A stretch of 64,000 nucleotides of DNA from Anaeramoeba flamelloides (taxonomy: Eukaryota > Metamonada > Anaeramoebidae). The notes under the pieces were generated by a model that worked only from the letters and a program-made list of their open reading frames with translations, did no database searches and was not told the DNA's origin. Both the position numbers and the translations under genes were made by a program. Positions 23,640 through 35,000 of the stretch are shown here, in pieces (position 1 is the first letter of the stretch; the number at the start of each line of letters is the position of its first letter). The stretch is taken from NCBI GenBank assembly GCA_027625915.1, contig JANTQA010000029.1:8122001-8186000 (forward strand), in the 5' to 3' direction.

Positions 23640-24500
23640 ACCTATAATAACTGTAAATAATTATTCAATAACAATTCTCTTAATAATAGTTTAATAATTA
23701 GATTATTTAAATCTTTTATATTAAGTCAATTAACATATGAGTTAGAAATTTTTAATTATCAAAGAACAACTATAAATTATTTAAATTCTTGGATTAATTC
23801 ATGTATTAATGAAATATGCATATAAACAGAAATGCACCAATTCTCATTTACAAAACAGAATTTAAAATTGAAAATATAATAATTTCAGTAACTAAAAAGA
23901 AATTTAAATTAAAAAATAAATTAGGAAATTTAACTCTTCCTTATTTAGAAAAATTAATAAAATATAATAAAAAAATAAATAATAATATCAACTGGAATTC
24001 AAAAGATTTAAAAGAATTAAAAAATGAAATATATAAGTCCACATTCAATGAGTTGCCGAATTCCAAAAGTTGGAAGGTCCAAAATTATTTCACAATAATT
24101 AAAAATCAAAATTATTTATTTAAAACTCAAAAATATTTGAGTTATCCGTCAAGTTCAACAATTCTAAAATTCAGATCGTTTACCAACTGCTTAAATAGAT
24201 ATTACTATGTAATTAATAAAAATTTAAATAAATTTTGTCCTTTATGTTCAAAATATGAACAAAAGGAAATTATAGAAAATATTGATCATTTTTTTAAGGG
24301 TCTGTCCTTCCTATGAAAAAGATAGATTAATGTTTTATAACAAATTAAAAGAAATATATCTTAATGAACTAATTTCAAATCAAGACAGTTTGAAATTATT
24401 TTCATTAATAAATAATCGTGAAATCTATGATTTTACGCTTAAATTCCTGAAAGGGAATTTAAGTCTAAGGGCAACTAGAGTGTAATATACACTTCTTCAA
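23640..24500 (+). mobile_element. 5'-truncated LINE fragment C, head to head with B
   Basis: The plus strand encodes the same protein region as B: ELEIFNYQRT, LIYKTEFKI, SKSWKVQNYFTI, SSSTILKFRSFTN and the zinc tail FCPLC..IDHFF..C, then a C-terminal region ending LSLRATRV. Two frame changes separate the parts (near 23818 and in the T run near 24290). The 3' end has AAATTCCTGAAAGGGAATTT and GTGTAATATACAC hairpins and ends AATAATAAAAAA. Fragments B and C meet head to head near 23,640. Confidence 0.75.
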
Positions 24501-24878
24501 TAATAAAAAAAAAAAAAAATTTTTTTTTTAACAGGTCTAAAATGATTCCGGCCTTATTTAAACAGAATAAAATAAAAACTATTGGGATAAATGAACTTTT
24601 CATTTTTTAATGAAATTTCAAGCAAAAATAAGAAATTATGTAATTACCCTAGGATACAGTAAAGTGTAGCCAAGTGTCCAGTTTTTTTTTAATTTTAGAA
24701 ATGAAAAAAAAATAATATGATTTTATTGACGTTTTATATTTTATATTAAATATCAATAGATTTTGAGAATAAACAGAAAACCAAAGAAAACCTTACAACA
24801 GTTTTCTTGATTTCCAAAGAATTGGCCACAATCAAAAATTTTACTTTATATTTTACATTCTGAGAAAATTAAAGAAAC

Positions 24879-24942
24879 TTTTCCAGAATTCAGACAATTA
24901 AGAACGATCAACTTTTTTACTATATTGTCTTAAATTCTGGAC
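24879..24942. repeat. ~65-bp palindrome, copy 2
   Basis: CTTTTCCAGAATTCAGACAA faces TTGTCTTAAATTCTGG. Same length and arms as the copy at 22742, with a diverged loop. Confidence 0.65.
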
Positions 24943-25248
24943 AACCTATAAATTTTTTTTATTTGATATTTTTTTTTTACTTTTGTTTCAAAATCTATCA
25001 ATTTACTACTCAAAACAGAAAGTAAAAAAAACCTAACATCTAAAAGAGGAAATTTAAAAACTGGTGTAAAAATCAATGATTTTACTATATTCTTTCAAAT
25101 TGAAAAAACCTTAGGTAAAAGTATCAGTCAAATGTAATAGAGTGCCATGAAGTCCCGAGAGTACCTAGGTTTTCTTATAGTTTTCTGTTTATTTGGAAAA
25201 TCAATAGACTTTACAGATAAAATAGAAAACTCAAGAAAAATTAGGATC

Positions 25249-25314
25249 TTTTCCAGAATTTAAAAGAATAAAGAAAAATCGTTGATTGTACTCAATTCTT
25301 TTAAATTCTGGAAA
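25249..25314. repeat. ~65-bp palindrome, copy 3
   Basis: TTTTCCAGAATTTAAAAGAA faces TTCTTTTAAATTCTGGAAA. The arms are the best preserved of the four copies. Confidence 0.75.
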
Positions 25315-26631
25315 TGATAAGGTTGTTTTTTTTTTTAATTTCAAATATAAACCTAAAATTAAATAAATATTCTGTATATTTCTTAAATTAAAAAAAAAAA
25401 AAAATCACTGTAAGAGGAAAAATAATCCCCTCTCTTCTCAATGAAAAAAAAAAAAAAAAATTTATTTTAAAATCAGTTATTTAATTTGGTATATAACAAT
25501 TATCCACTCAACCACAAAGTATTAATTAAGTGTGGTATTGATTTCTGAGTAAAATTATTGAATTGTATAGAATTATTAGTTCAAAAGTACTTATAACCAA
25601 TCTAAATGGAAAAAAAAATTGAATTAATATCTTTTTTAGGTGTATTTCTAAGGGATTGCTTTGTGAGTGTAGTTTTTAAGTAGAACAAAAAATATACAAA
25701 AAATGTCATCGTTTTTTACCAAAATAAATGATTTTAATTTGTGGAAAAAAGATCGTAAGAACCTTAGCTAAAAGAAAAGGAGTTTTTATAAGGTATACTT
25801 TGAATTCAGTTGGGAAATACATCCTAAAAAAAATTTTTAACAAAAGTTTGTTATCTTTCCCTTTTTATTAAAAAAATTAGACAGCCACAATAATTAGCAT
25901 CCACCAATAGAAAATAAAGTCGACTCAAAAAAAGTAAAATATAATCATAATTTTAAAAAATTAGCCTGATTCTTCCGATAATTTATCACTGAGACGATAA
26001 AATTAATAGTTAAGTTTTTTTTTAAAAAAAAACAAACCATTAATAATTAAACAATAGTGGGGTGGAAAATTGTCGATTTTCTTCTGAAAATGTGCACACA
26101 CTTCATTCCTTTTGTCAAATCTTCTTTATTTTATCCATAGAATCTATGTTGGTCTGTATTCATTTTAAAATAAGTGTAATCAAAAAAGTATTTAATACTG
26201 TTCTAAAAATAGTTCTCTGATGTGATTCCTCAATTTTAGAGATACCATCGAAATCTTTTTTTGTCACGCTTTTTGAAAATGAGTTTACTTTTTGAAATGT
26301 CTTGTTGAATAAAAAAAAAAGGTTTCTGTCATTTCTTTGTTTGTTGTGATTTTTATGATGTGTGTAGTGTTCTAAATTTGAAAATTTTCTTTTAATCATT
26401 TTCAAACAAATCCTTTTTCCAAAGATAAAATGATCAAGAAACAAAAAAGGTAGAAATCCTGTAACCACTTGTTAATAATTCTTTATTTTAATACACTTTT
26501 TTATTACTTTTCTTTCTGAAAATAATAAAAAAAGAAATTAATACAAATGTTTTTTTGATTTTTGTTGTTTTTGAAAAAACCTACTTCGGCCTTTTTTCAT
26601 TTTTTTTTACAAAAAAGAAAGGATGGTTTGT

Positions 26632-26925
26632 TTATTTTTTTAATTTAAAAAGCTGAATAGACATATTTCCAACACGAAATAAAATGTAGTGTCCTGGCAT
26701 TGGTGTTACAACCGATCCAAATTCCGCACCAACAACACAAACCCAAGTTTCACCATATTTTGAATCAAACTTTTTTTTAATAAATTTTGCCACTTCTAGT
26801 TCGCTGGTTAGTTTTTGGTTATTCAACCCTTGGACTGCTACCTCAACAGCATCACGCCTCATTTCGTTTTTCATATCGTTTCCTTCAATTTCAATGAACA
26901 AAATAGGTGTTTTTTGGCTACTCAT
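26632..26925 (-). CDS. Dynein light chain LC8 (DYNLL) family
   Basis: Single-exon gene of 97 residues. LC8 is a homodimeric hub that binds short linear motifs in dynein intermediate chains and many other partners. The match is collinear with human DYNLL1: MKNEMRRDAVEVAVQGL (human MSEEMQQDSVECATQAL), AKFIKKKFDSKYGETWVCVV ([20 protein letters not shown]), GAEFGSVVTPMPGHYILF (GRNFGSYVTHETKHFIYF) and NMSIQLFKLKK (QVAILLFKSG). The family Tyr after FGS is Val here and the groove His before the FIYF strand is retained one residue off, so this is probably a divergent LC8-like paralogue. The N-terminus is about 8 residues longer than human. A ~650-bp dispersed repeat begins 78 bp upstream. Confidence 0.87.
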   Translation of the reverse strand: MSSQKTPILFIEIEGNDMKNEMRRDAVEVAVQGLNNQKLTSELEVAKFIKKKFDSKYGETWVCVVGAEFGSVVTPMPGHYILFRVGNMSIQLFKLKK

Positions 26926-27002
26926 TGAACAATATTTGAGAAAGAAAGATAAACCAAAAGAGAAAAAATGAATTTGTGAAAAAATGAAAATACCTCAATT
27001 AA

Positions 27003-27672
27003 AAATATAAGGTTTATTTTTCCTCTATTTGGAATTAATTCGTTATTTTATAAAGAAAGGAATGGTTGTGTGAGTTTCTTCTTTCTCGTTTAGGTTCTGA
27101 TCATTAAAGTATGTAAAGTTTTTTTTAAACCTCAAAATGTTGATCAGCGATTTTCAATTAATAGTGTTTCTTCATTAGGTAATAATTCCTCTTATCTTGG
27201 AACTATTTCAAAACTAAAGCAATATTTAAAGAGGTGTGTTGTTAACGCTGTTGTTGGGCGTGAGTTTTCGAGATCATTTATATTGTCTCTCTTCGAAAAT
27301 TTCGTTTCTTTGGATTTTTTTATTGGTCAAAAATTACTTTTGCTTTTTAAAACAGTTTATAATTTGACAAATAAATTTAAAAATTGAAATAGATTTAAAT
27401 AAAAAACTCAAAATGAATTCTATCAAGATGAAATTGAATTAATATATAAAAAAGAATTATTTCAGATCTTTAAGAATAAAAATTATTGGATGTTTTTTGA
27501 GATTGTAGAATGGGATTATTTTTATACAATAAAACCCCTTTATTTATTATTTTGAAGAACTGATAGATCTTGCATTTTTCTTCTTATAATTCTAGTAGTA
27601 TTTGGGATAACAAAATCAAATATAGAATTTTATCAAAATTGGTTCATTATTAAAGAATTGACCAAAAAAAAT
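27003..27672 (+). repeat. Dispersed ~650-bp repeat, copy 2 of 3
   Basis: Collinear with 9935-10600 at high identity. It lies immediately upstream of the LC8 gene and so must overlap its promoter region. No coding potential seen. Confidence 0.8.
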
Positions 27673-30259
27673 CGAGGTAGATCCATTTAAGTAAATATCT
27701 TTAGATTATTGACTTTGCTGTTCTCAAAACTACTCCAAAAGTACACAAACAGGCCCCCCTTCGAATCATTTCTTGAAATTTATTATTGATTTCTCTACGA
27801 TTATGTCTTTTGCCAAATTCAAAAGTTCACCCGAAAGAGAAAATAAGAATTCACCAATTAAGAAAAATATCAAAAATTAGTACAGACAATAAATGTCTTA
27901 TTTATTCTATTTACTAAATATAATTGGCTTTTAAATACCTTTAAAAATTAATAATTTTACAATTTATTCACATCAATTTTTAGATGTTTTTTTTAACAAT
28001 GAATTCTTATCATTTTTTTTTTTTCATAAAAACTCATTTTACCAAATACGTAAAAAAACATTTTTTAGATCAAATATCAACTCTTTCTCTACAAAAAGAT
28101 AAAAACAGAAATAGTCATTACAAGTCTAATACAACACTTCAAGAATTAATGAAAAAAGAAACAAACATAGAAGAAAATGAAAAATCAAATGTAAAAAATA
28201 TAAAAAGAATAGAATAATACAAAAACAAAGAAGAAGATAGAAAGGAAAAAAAAAAAAAAATGAAAAGATTTCAAAAAGAAAAAAATTATATAGGAAAAAT
28301 AAAATAACTGTGGATTCATCAGAGTTTTTTTAGAAAAAGTATTCAGAACAAAAGTAATATATTTAAACTAAACTTACAACAGAGTGAGTTGTTTCAAAAA
28401 AAAAAAAACAATTTTCATAAAATGAAAAACAAAAAAAAAAATTTGACTAGAAAAAGAAATCTAAAAACAAAAAGAAAAAGAATTCTAATAAATATATCAA
28501 AGGTTATCTAAAATAAATCAAATTATAACTATTAAAATACTGGGAGTGTATATATTTTATTAAAATTATTTTTCAATTTTTACATATTATATCCCAATAA
28601 AAATGTAAATGAGAATTCTTATTGTTCAAAAAATTTAGTGTGACCATGTTTAATTGAATTTGTATTGTTCTTTCCAATTATTAAGATTTTTCAAGAAAAA
28701 AAATATCTATTTTAATAAAAAAGATACCAAGTAAATCTCCTTTTCATTGCCCCCTCTTAAAGGTGAAACATTAAGTTGAAATTTTCTTTATTAAGACATT
28801 AACTTATCAGATTCTAAAAAAGACGCTTTTAATTGTTTGCTTTGAAAGTGGGGGTATTTTCTAGTATTTTTGCTTTTTATTGGTTTTCAATTTGGAAAGA
28901 CAACACTATTTCAAAATCATTGGCATATAAAATAAATCAAATTTTGAAAATAAATATTTTTATAAAATGAAGTTATTTATTATAATAAAAAAAATATTAT
29001 TTTAGTACTCAGTTCTATAAACTAGAAATATTTATTTTTCATATTTAAATAAAATAAATTAAAATAAATAGAAAATTGGGATATTTATTATGAAATTTAG
29101 TTAATTTATATAATTATTAAGACAAATTTAAAAGTATATTAAAAATTATTCAAAATTAGATCGAAAATAGAAATAAAATGAGATTTTGATGGTAGCATTT
29201 ATTACCATAAAACTAACAATTAATTTGAGATAATATTAAAAAAATCAAGATTATTCCTGCTTCATCACGAAAAATCAGATAATTGTAGTATTCCACATTA
29301 TCACGATAAATTATATAAAAGCGAAAAATTCTAAAAATTTGAATATAGAAAATTATTTTTTTGAAATATCCTTTAAAAAAATCTTGAGACGTTTACAATG
29401 TGATTCCCCTTTAAAAATGATTAGAAATTACTTGTAAGGGTTATAAATTATCTTCATGTGTTTGAATTATTTGAAAGACAGAAAGCTTAATAAAATGTAT
29501 AGTTTGGTTTGTTCTGGAAAAAAATTGTTTTCTTTTCCTTTTTTTTTTTAACAATTTTAAAAACTCCTGTTAATTCTATGATCAAACAAATAATCATCCA
29601 AATGAAAAATGTACTTGAATATAAAATAGATGTGTTTTTTTTTTAATGGGGTTATTACCTTCAAAAATTAAATAACCAAAAAGAATAATGAGTAATTTTC
29701 CTTCCTATTGGCAATCGATCAAAAAAAAAAAACATCTAATAATCACTAGTTGTCTTATTCTGTCCAACATAAAGATCTGAGAAGATGAATAAGAATAACA
29801 AGAAAACAAATTTCCAAACAATCTTGATAATTGGCGATAATATGGCAAGGTTGTTGTGAAAGCTTTTGAAAAGTTATCCTAACTCCTTTCAGATCTCAAA
29901 GAATAATGAAAATATTTGAACAGAAGAAAACATTCTTTAAACAGTAAAGATAAAGGTTGATTTTTTTAGAAGCCTTTTTATTCAACGCAATTCACAACAC
30001 CACGATTAGCTGAGAAACTATTTATTTGCCTTTTTTATTAAGTTTGTGATCTAAAAGTATCGATTGGTTTGTTAACCAAATTAAATAGAAAACCAAAACT
30101 CTTTGATCTGATCCTTGATTGAATCAAGTATCTTTTTTGTTATTTTTTTAAAGAATAACTTTTTTTTCAAGTACCTAATCTATTTTTTTTAAAAAAATTT
30201 TTTTCTTTTTAAGAATATTGTTGAATTAGCCCTAAAACCCATCAATTAATATTTCGAGA

Positions 30260-30720
30260 TTTAATTTTTATCACGATATTTTGACATTTATCACGATTTT
30301 TAGGCAATTGTCGTGATTTTATATAATATCACGATTTGTGTGGGTTATCTCCCTTTTTTTTGTGGAAGGGAAAATATTGAAAAATGTGAGGAGATAACTT
30401 ACTTATCAACCATAGAGTGTCATTTTAAAGACACTTTACTCAATTTATTAATTTTTTTTTAAAAAATGAGGGAAAAGGGATAATACGGTTAATATTGTCC
30501 TTTTTGGAGTAAAAGGGGCAGATATAAACCAATAATTTTACGATTTGAATTTTTTCAAATTTTTCTTTGATTTTCCGGTTAATAAGTGATATTATTTCGA
30601 TAATATTGATTATCGTACTTTTATAGAATCCTGCTCTTTGTAATATTATCGCGATATTACTGATTATTGCGATTTAATTTAATATAACAATTTGTTAAAG
30701 AAAATCGCGATTTTTGAGAC
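30260..30720. promoter_or_regulatory. Cluster of ATCACGAT / ATCGCGAT words
   Basis: TATCACGAT or its complement recurs near 30270, 30290, 30315 and 30335, and ATCGCGAT-type words recur near 30650, 30680 and 30700. Such CG-containing words are rare in this AT-rich DNA. The cluster lies 3' of the PP6R gene. It may be a binding-site array or an eroded repeat. Confidence 0.25.
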
Positions 30721-30822
30721 TTGATGGTGACTTAACAAAGATATTGTCAAATTTTCTAATAAATAAAGAACTAAATAATAAATTTAACAAGATTTTTATT
30801 TTATTTATTTTTAACAAAAGAT

Positions 30823-32043
30823 TTAATTTTGTGAAATTTCTTTTCCATTACCACTAGATAATTTAACTTTAGGCTTGGGAGACTTCATTTCTAATTCTTC
30901 TGGTTCATTAACATCCTGTGATATATTTTGATCTTGCTCATTTTTTTCAATTTTTTTATTTTCTTCAATTTCAATATTATTACTTTTATTTTGATAATCA
31001 TTGCTTTCATTAATTTCTTCTTCTTGTTCAATTTTTTCTTTTTCATTTTCTTCTACCTTCTCTATCACCCCCTCATTATCTTCCATTTTATCCTCGTCCA
31101 CTTCTTCTTCCACTTCTTCTTCTGTCGATTCTTCAGTCGAAGAATCCGAAGAATCTTCAAATTCATTTACATTTGGTCCATTACCACTATTGCGAAGAAT
31201 AAAGTTGTTATTGATTCCAAATGAATCATTTTCTGCTAACCAAGAAGGTATTTCATTATCTTCATCCTATATTTTCAATTGTTATTTAAAAAAAAAAAAA
31301 AAAACATATCGAAAGAAAATTTTATAATAAAATATTTCAATTTTGATATACCGCAAAAACCCAAATTATAAAAACGACAAAAAAAAAAAAACATAAAAAA
31401 ATAATTACATCTTTTATAATTATTTCATCATCAAAATTATTAAAAATATCAAAATCATCATCTGAGTCATCCGAGTCATCATCAAAAAAATCATTATCGT
31501 TCTAATAACATAAATTAAAAAACAGAAATAAATTGAAATATTTAAATATTTATGGAAAAAAAAGCAAGGGGCAAAAAGGAATAGATATTGAAAAAAATAA
31601 AATATTACATCATCCAAATTTTGTGAATCGTAATCTTCATACAAAAGTTTAAAATCTTTTTTTAATTCACCAATTTTTTGTGATCGTACTTGATTAATTT
31701 GAGTTAAAGAATCAACAACAAATTTATCCCAGTTTTCAAATATTAAGCACTTATCATTAAGATAAGTATTTTTTTCACTAGTTTGAACAATTTTATTACA
31801 TATTTGAAAAATGTGAGTGAAATTTCCTCTTCGGAATTCTTGCTTAGTTTTGGAATCTTCGTATTGATCACAAATTTCCATCATTTTTGGGATAATTTTA
31901 TAATTAAGAATAATTTCATCAATTAATTTCTTTGAGCTGCCTTCTAAAATTGAATTAATTAAATCTCTGATACTGATATGAAGAAACGAATTCCACTTAT
32001 ATTGGAAAAAAAGATCCTAAATATTTATCAAATTATTTATATT

Positions 32044-32092
<49 letters not shown>

Positions 32093-35000
32093 TAGTACCA
32101 AATGTAAAATAATAATAATAATTATAATAATAATTGAAGGGATATTAAATATTTATTGAAAATGATAAAATTAATGTTATAAAATTAAATCAAGAAAATA
32201 ATTGAAAAACTTACTAATATTTTTTTTAAAATTCCTAATTCACAAAATCGATTTTCAATTTTTTCTGGAGCAACAAAATATAAAATGTAGAAAAATTGAA
32301 TGACTTTTAATCTTGAATGGCCAACTGGAACTTGAACATTCCCAAATGATAATTCAATAGATTCCAAATTGGTAGGGGAATCTAAAATTTTTGCAAATTC
32401 TATAAATTTTTCAAAAATCAATTTTAATAAAGGATGCAACTCTTCATTGATGGTTACACTGTTGTTCTCTTTAATAATAATTAAAAGTTCATTGATGATC
32501 GAGAGTGCATTTTCAACCATCTGGGAACTTCCGGAAGAATCAATAACACATGTGATTAATTTGTCAACAATATCAAAACTCTCGAATTCTTTAAGCAAAA
32601 CTGGATTTTTTCTTTCATTGAAAATAAAATCTAAAATGCATCTTGTGATATTATCATGTAACTTTTTTTGTTAAAATTTTGGAATTTTTATTTTTATTTA
32701 TTTTTTTATTCCGGAAAAAAATATTTTGTATTAAATATTTAAAGGTTTATTTAAGTGTGATGTTTGATATGAAAAGAGAGATGAAAAATATGAAAATAAA
32801 ATTAATTCAAATGCAAATTCAATAATAATTATATATAATGCAAATCAAAAAAAAAAAAATCAAAAAAAAATTTTAATAATAAAATAAATAATACTTACAA
32901 TTTCAGATTTGTCAGTTACAAATAAATTAATTAGCTTTGGTATTAATTTTGTTGAAATAAGAAACTTTTAATTTGTTATTAAAATAAAAATATTGGAAAA
33001 GAAAATTATAACCCAAAATAAAATTGAGATCAATATTTAAATATAAAAAAAAAAGAAAGAAAGAAACAAATTAAAATTATCTACATTCGTTGTTTCTTCC
33101 AATAAATTGATGTCTTCGCATCCAACTAAAAGATGTAAAATAACATCTTTTATTGCAGCAGTTTCAATATGTGAACAAAGTTTATCAATAATTCCAGGAT
33201 GTTCTTGAAGATATTTTAAAGTCTAAATTTTAATATTTGTTATTTTACATAAATTTTTGTAAAAATAAAAATAAGAAAAGAAAAATTATTTAAATAAGTA
33301 ACTTGGTTAATTAATGAATGTAAAATTTATTTTTATCAATATAAAATGATTATATTTTATAATATTGATTATCAAGATCTTGTGTTTTTTTAAATTAATT
33401 TTGAGGAAATAATATTTGGGAATATTTGAAATAAACAAACTGTTCATTTTTTAACGGGGAAATGATAGTATTTAAAATTAAAAACTTTTAGAGATCATCT
33501 ATATATTTGTGTTGGCCTTTAGTACCTTTTACCCTCAAAGATTAATATTTACATTTTTTTATTTCACAATAATAAAATATCAAAACTATTTATTTAAAAC
33601 CCAAGGATATTGAATTTATCCATCAAGTTGAACAATTCTAAAATTCAAAACATTTACCAATTGCCTAAATAGATATTATTAAGTAATAAATAAAAATTCA
33701 AACAGATTTTTTACTCTATGTTTAAAACATGAACATAAAGAAATAATAGAAAATATTGATCATTTTTTATTTTTAAGGTGTTTGTCTTTCCGATGAAAAT
33801 GAGAGATTAATATTTCGAAACACATTTTAAAAAAATAAATTCTAATGAACTAATTTTAAACCAAGACAGTTTAAAATTTGTTTTCGTTAATCAATTATTG
33901 TGAAATTTATGATTTTACACTTAAAATTCTGAAAGGAAATTTAAGTAAAAGCACATCTAGATTATAATTTACACTTGCTCAAGAATAATTATGAAAATAT
34001 TTAATATTTTTATATCAACATATATTTTATATCCAATACAATAAATTGGTATTTGTTTTGCTTTGGTCTATTTTATTTCAAAGGTTTGTTTTGATGTTTA
34101 TTGAAAAATAAAATATAGTATTGAAAAAAAATACCTAACATGAAAACAACCCCCGACATGATTTTCATTTGTTAATATTAGGGAATTTGTTGTGTAATTA
34201 CTGAATAATTTCTTTTATTTTATAAACAAATCCTTTTTTCTTAAGAATCAAACTTATAAAATTATAACTCACCCGCTTATTAGAATGGTGATTAATTAAA
34301 TTACACTTGTTCAAAACAATATTCAATCAATCAAAAAAACAAAAATAAAAAATATTATTCACCGAATTGATAGCAAACCTCCATAAAACTCTATTTATTT
34401 TCAAAATGAGTTGATCTACTTATGCTATCAAAGAATTACTTGAGTATTCTATAGACACTTCGCTTTAATGAACTTTCATTAGGTTTATTATGGAGGTTCA
34501 TAAAAAAATTTGTTATATTTATAAAAGGGATTTGTTTTTAAATAAAATAAATTACACTACAATTTTCCTACTATTAAAAATTAAAAATCCCGTAAAGTTT
34601 TATTTTCATGTAAGGTATTTTTTCAAGGCTATATCCAAAATTTTTATTTGTATTATTTAAAAAAAAGTTTTATTTTTTTTATTATTTTTTATTATTTAAG
34701 GGGGGAGTTTTTGAATCCACTTGTTTACAATAATTCGTATTTTTTAAAAAAAGGTTTGCATATACTGTTATTAAAATAACTCGTGCAGACTTGTTTAACA
34801 AGTTTTTCAAAAGTAAAAAAAAAAAAAAGCCGTGTTTCTTTTTAATATCAGACCTTTACATAAATTATTCGATCAAAGAAACAGGCAAAAAACAATAATT
34901 AAATATTGTATTTATTTCTAAAAGTTTTATTATTTAAAAAGAAATTTTGACAAATGAAGGATCTAATTAGAAAATTTATCTTGAAAAAATAGAGTTAGTT

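Larger units (their letters stand above)
22495..23640 (-). mobile_element. 5'-truncated LINE fragment B, interrupted by a MITE and a palindrome
   Basis: The longest open part, 23123-23579 on the minus strand, has LINE ORF2 tail features: YGLEIVDF, LIYKTEAKID, SPSWKVQNYLKI, KWKGSTSILKLRN. After the MITE insertion at 22926-23122 it resumes as a CX2C...DH zinc-binding tail (FCQLC, DLDHFLC), as downstream of LINE reverse transcriptases. A 69-bp palindrome is inserted at 22742-22810. The 3' end has the same double hairpin and A-rich tail as fragment A. The reading frame that runs into the MITE ends artificially in element sequence. Confidence 0.75.
24501..26631. other. Gene-free stretch with two short palindromes
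   Basis: It holds palindromes at 24879-24942 and 25249-25314 and a pair of facing segments (ATAAACAGAAAACC near 24773, GTTTTCTGTTTATT near 25181), suggesting an eroded inverted-repeat transposon of roughly 0.6 kb. A short frame at 26160-26468 (-) has no family features and is not called. Confidence 0.45.
26926..30822. other. Gene-free stretch between LC8 and PP6R
   Basis: It starts with the 650-bp repeat copy at 27003-27672. An A-rich frame at 27984-28217 with an upstream ATG at 27804 could be an exon, but no phase-consistent splice joins them. The far end (30260-30720) has a cluster of ATCACGAT/ATCGCGAT words. Otherwise nothing was seen. Confidence 0.5.

Noticed and set aside
26160-26468. 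102-residue frame on the minus strand near LC8
   Set aside because: No domain, no signal peptide pattern that holds up, and composition like neighbouring non-coding DNA.
27804-28217. Small two-exon gene starting MSFAKFKSSPERENKNSPIK
   Set aside because: The only good donor (GTACAG) and the TTTTTTAG acceptor join out of phase or create a stop; coding potential is mainly A-richness.
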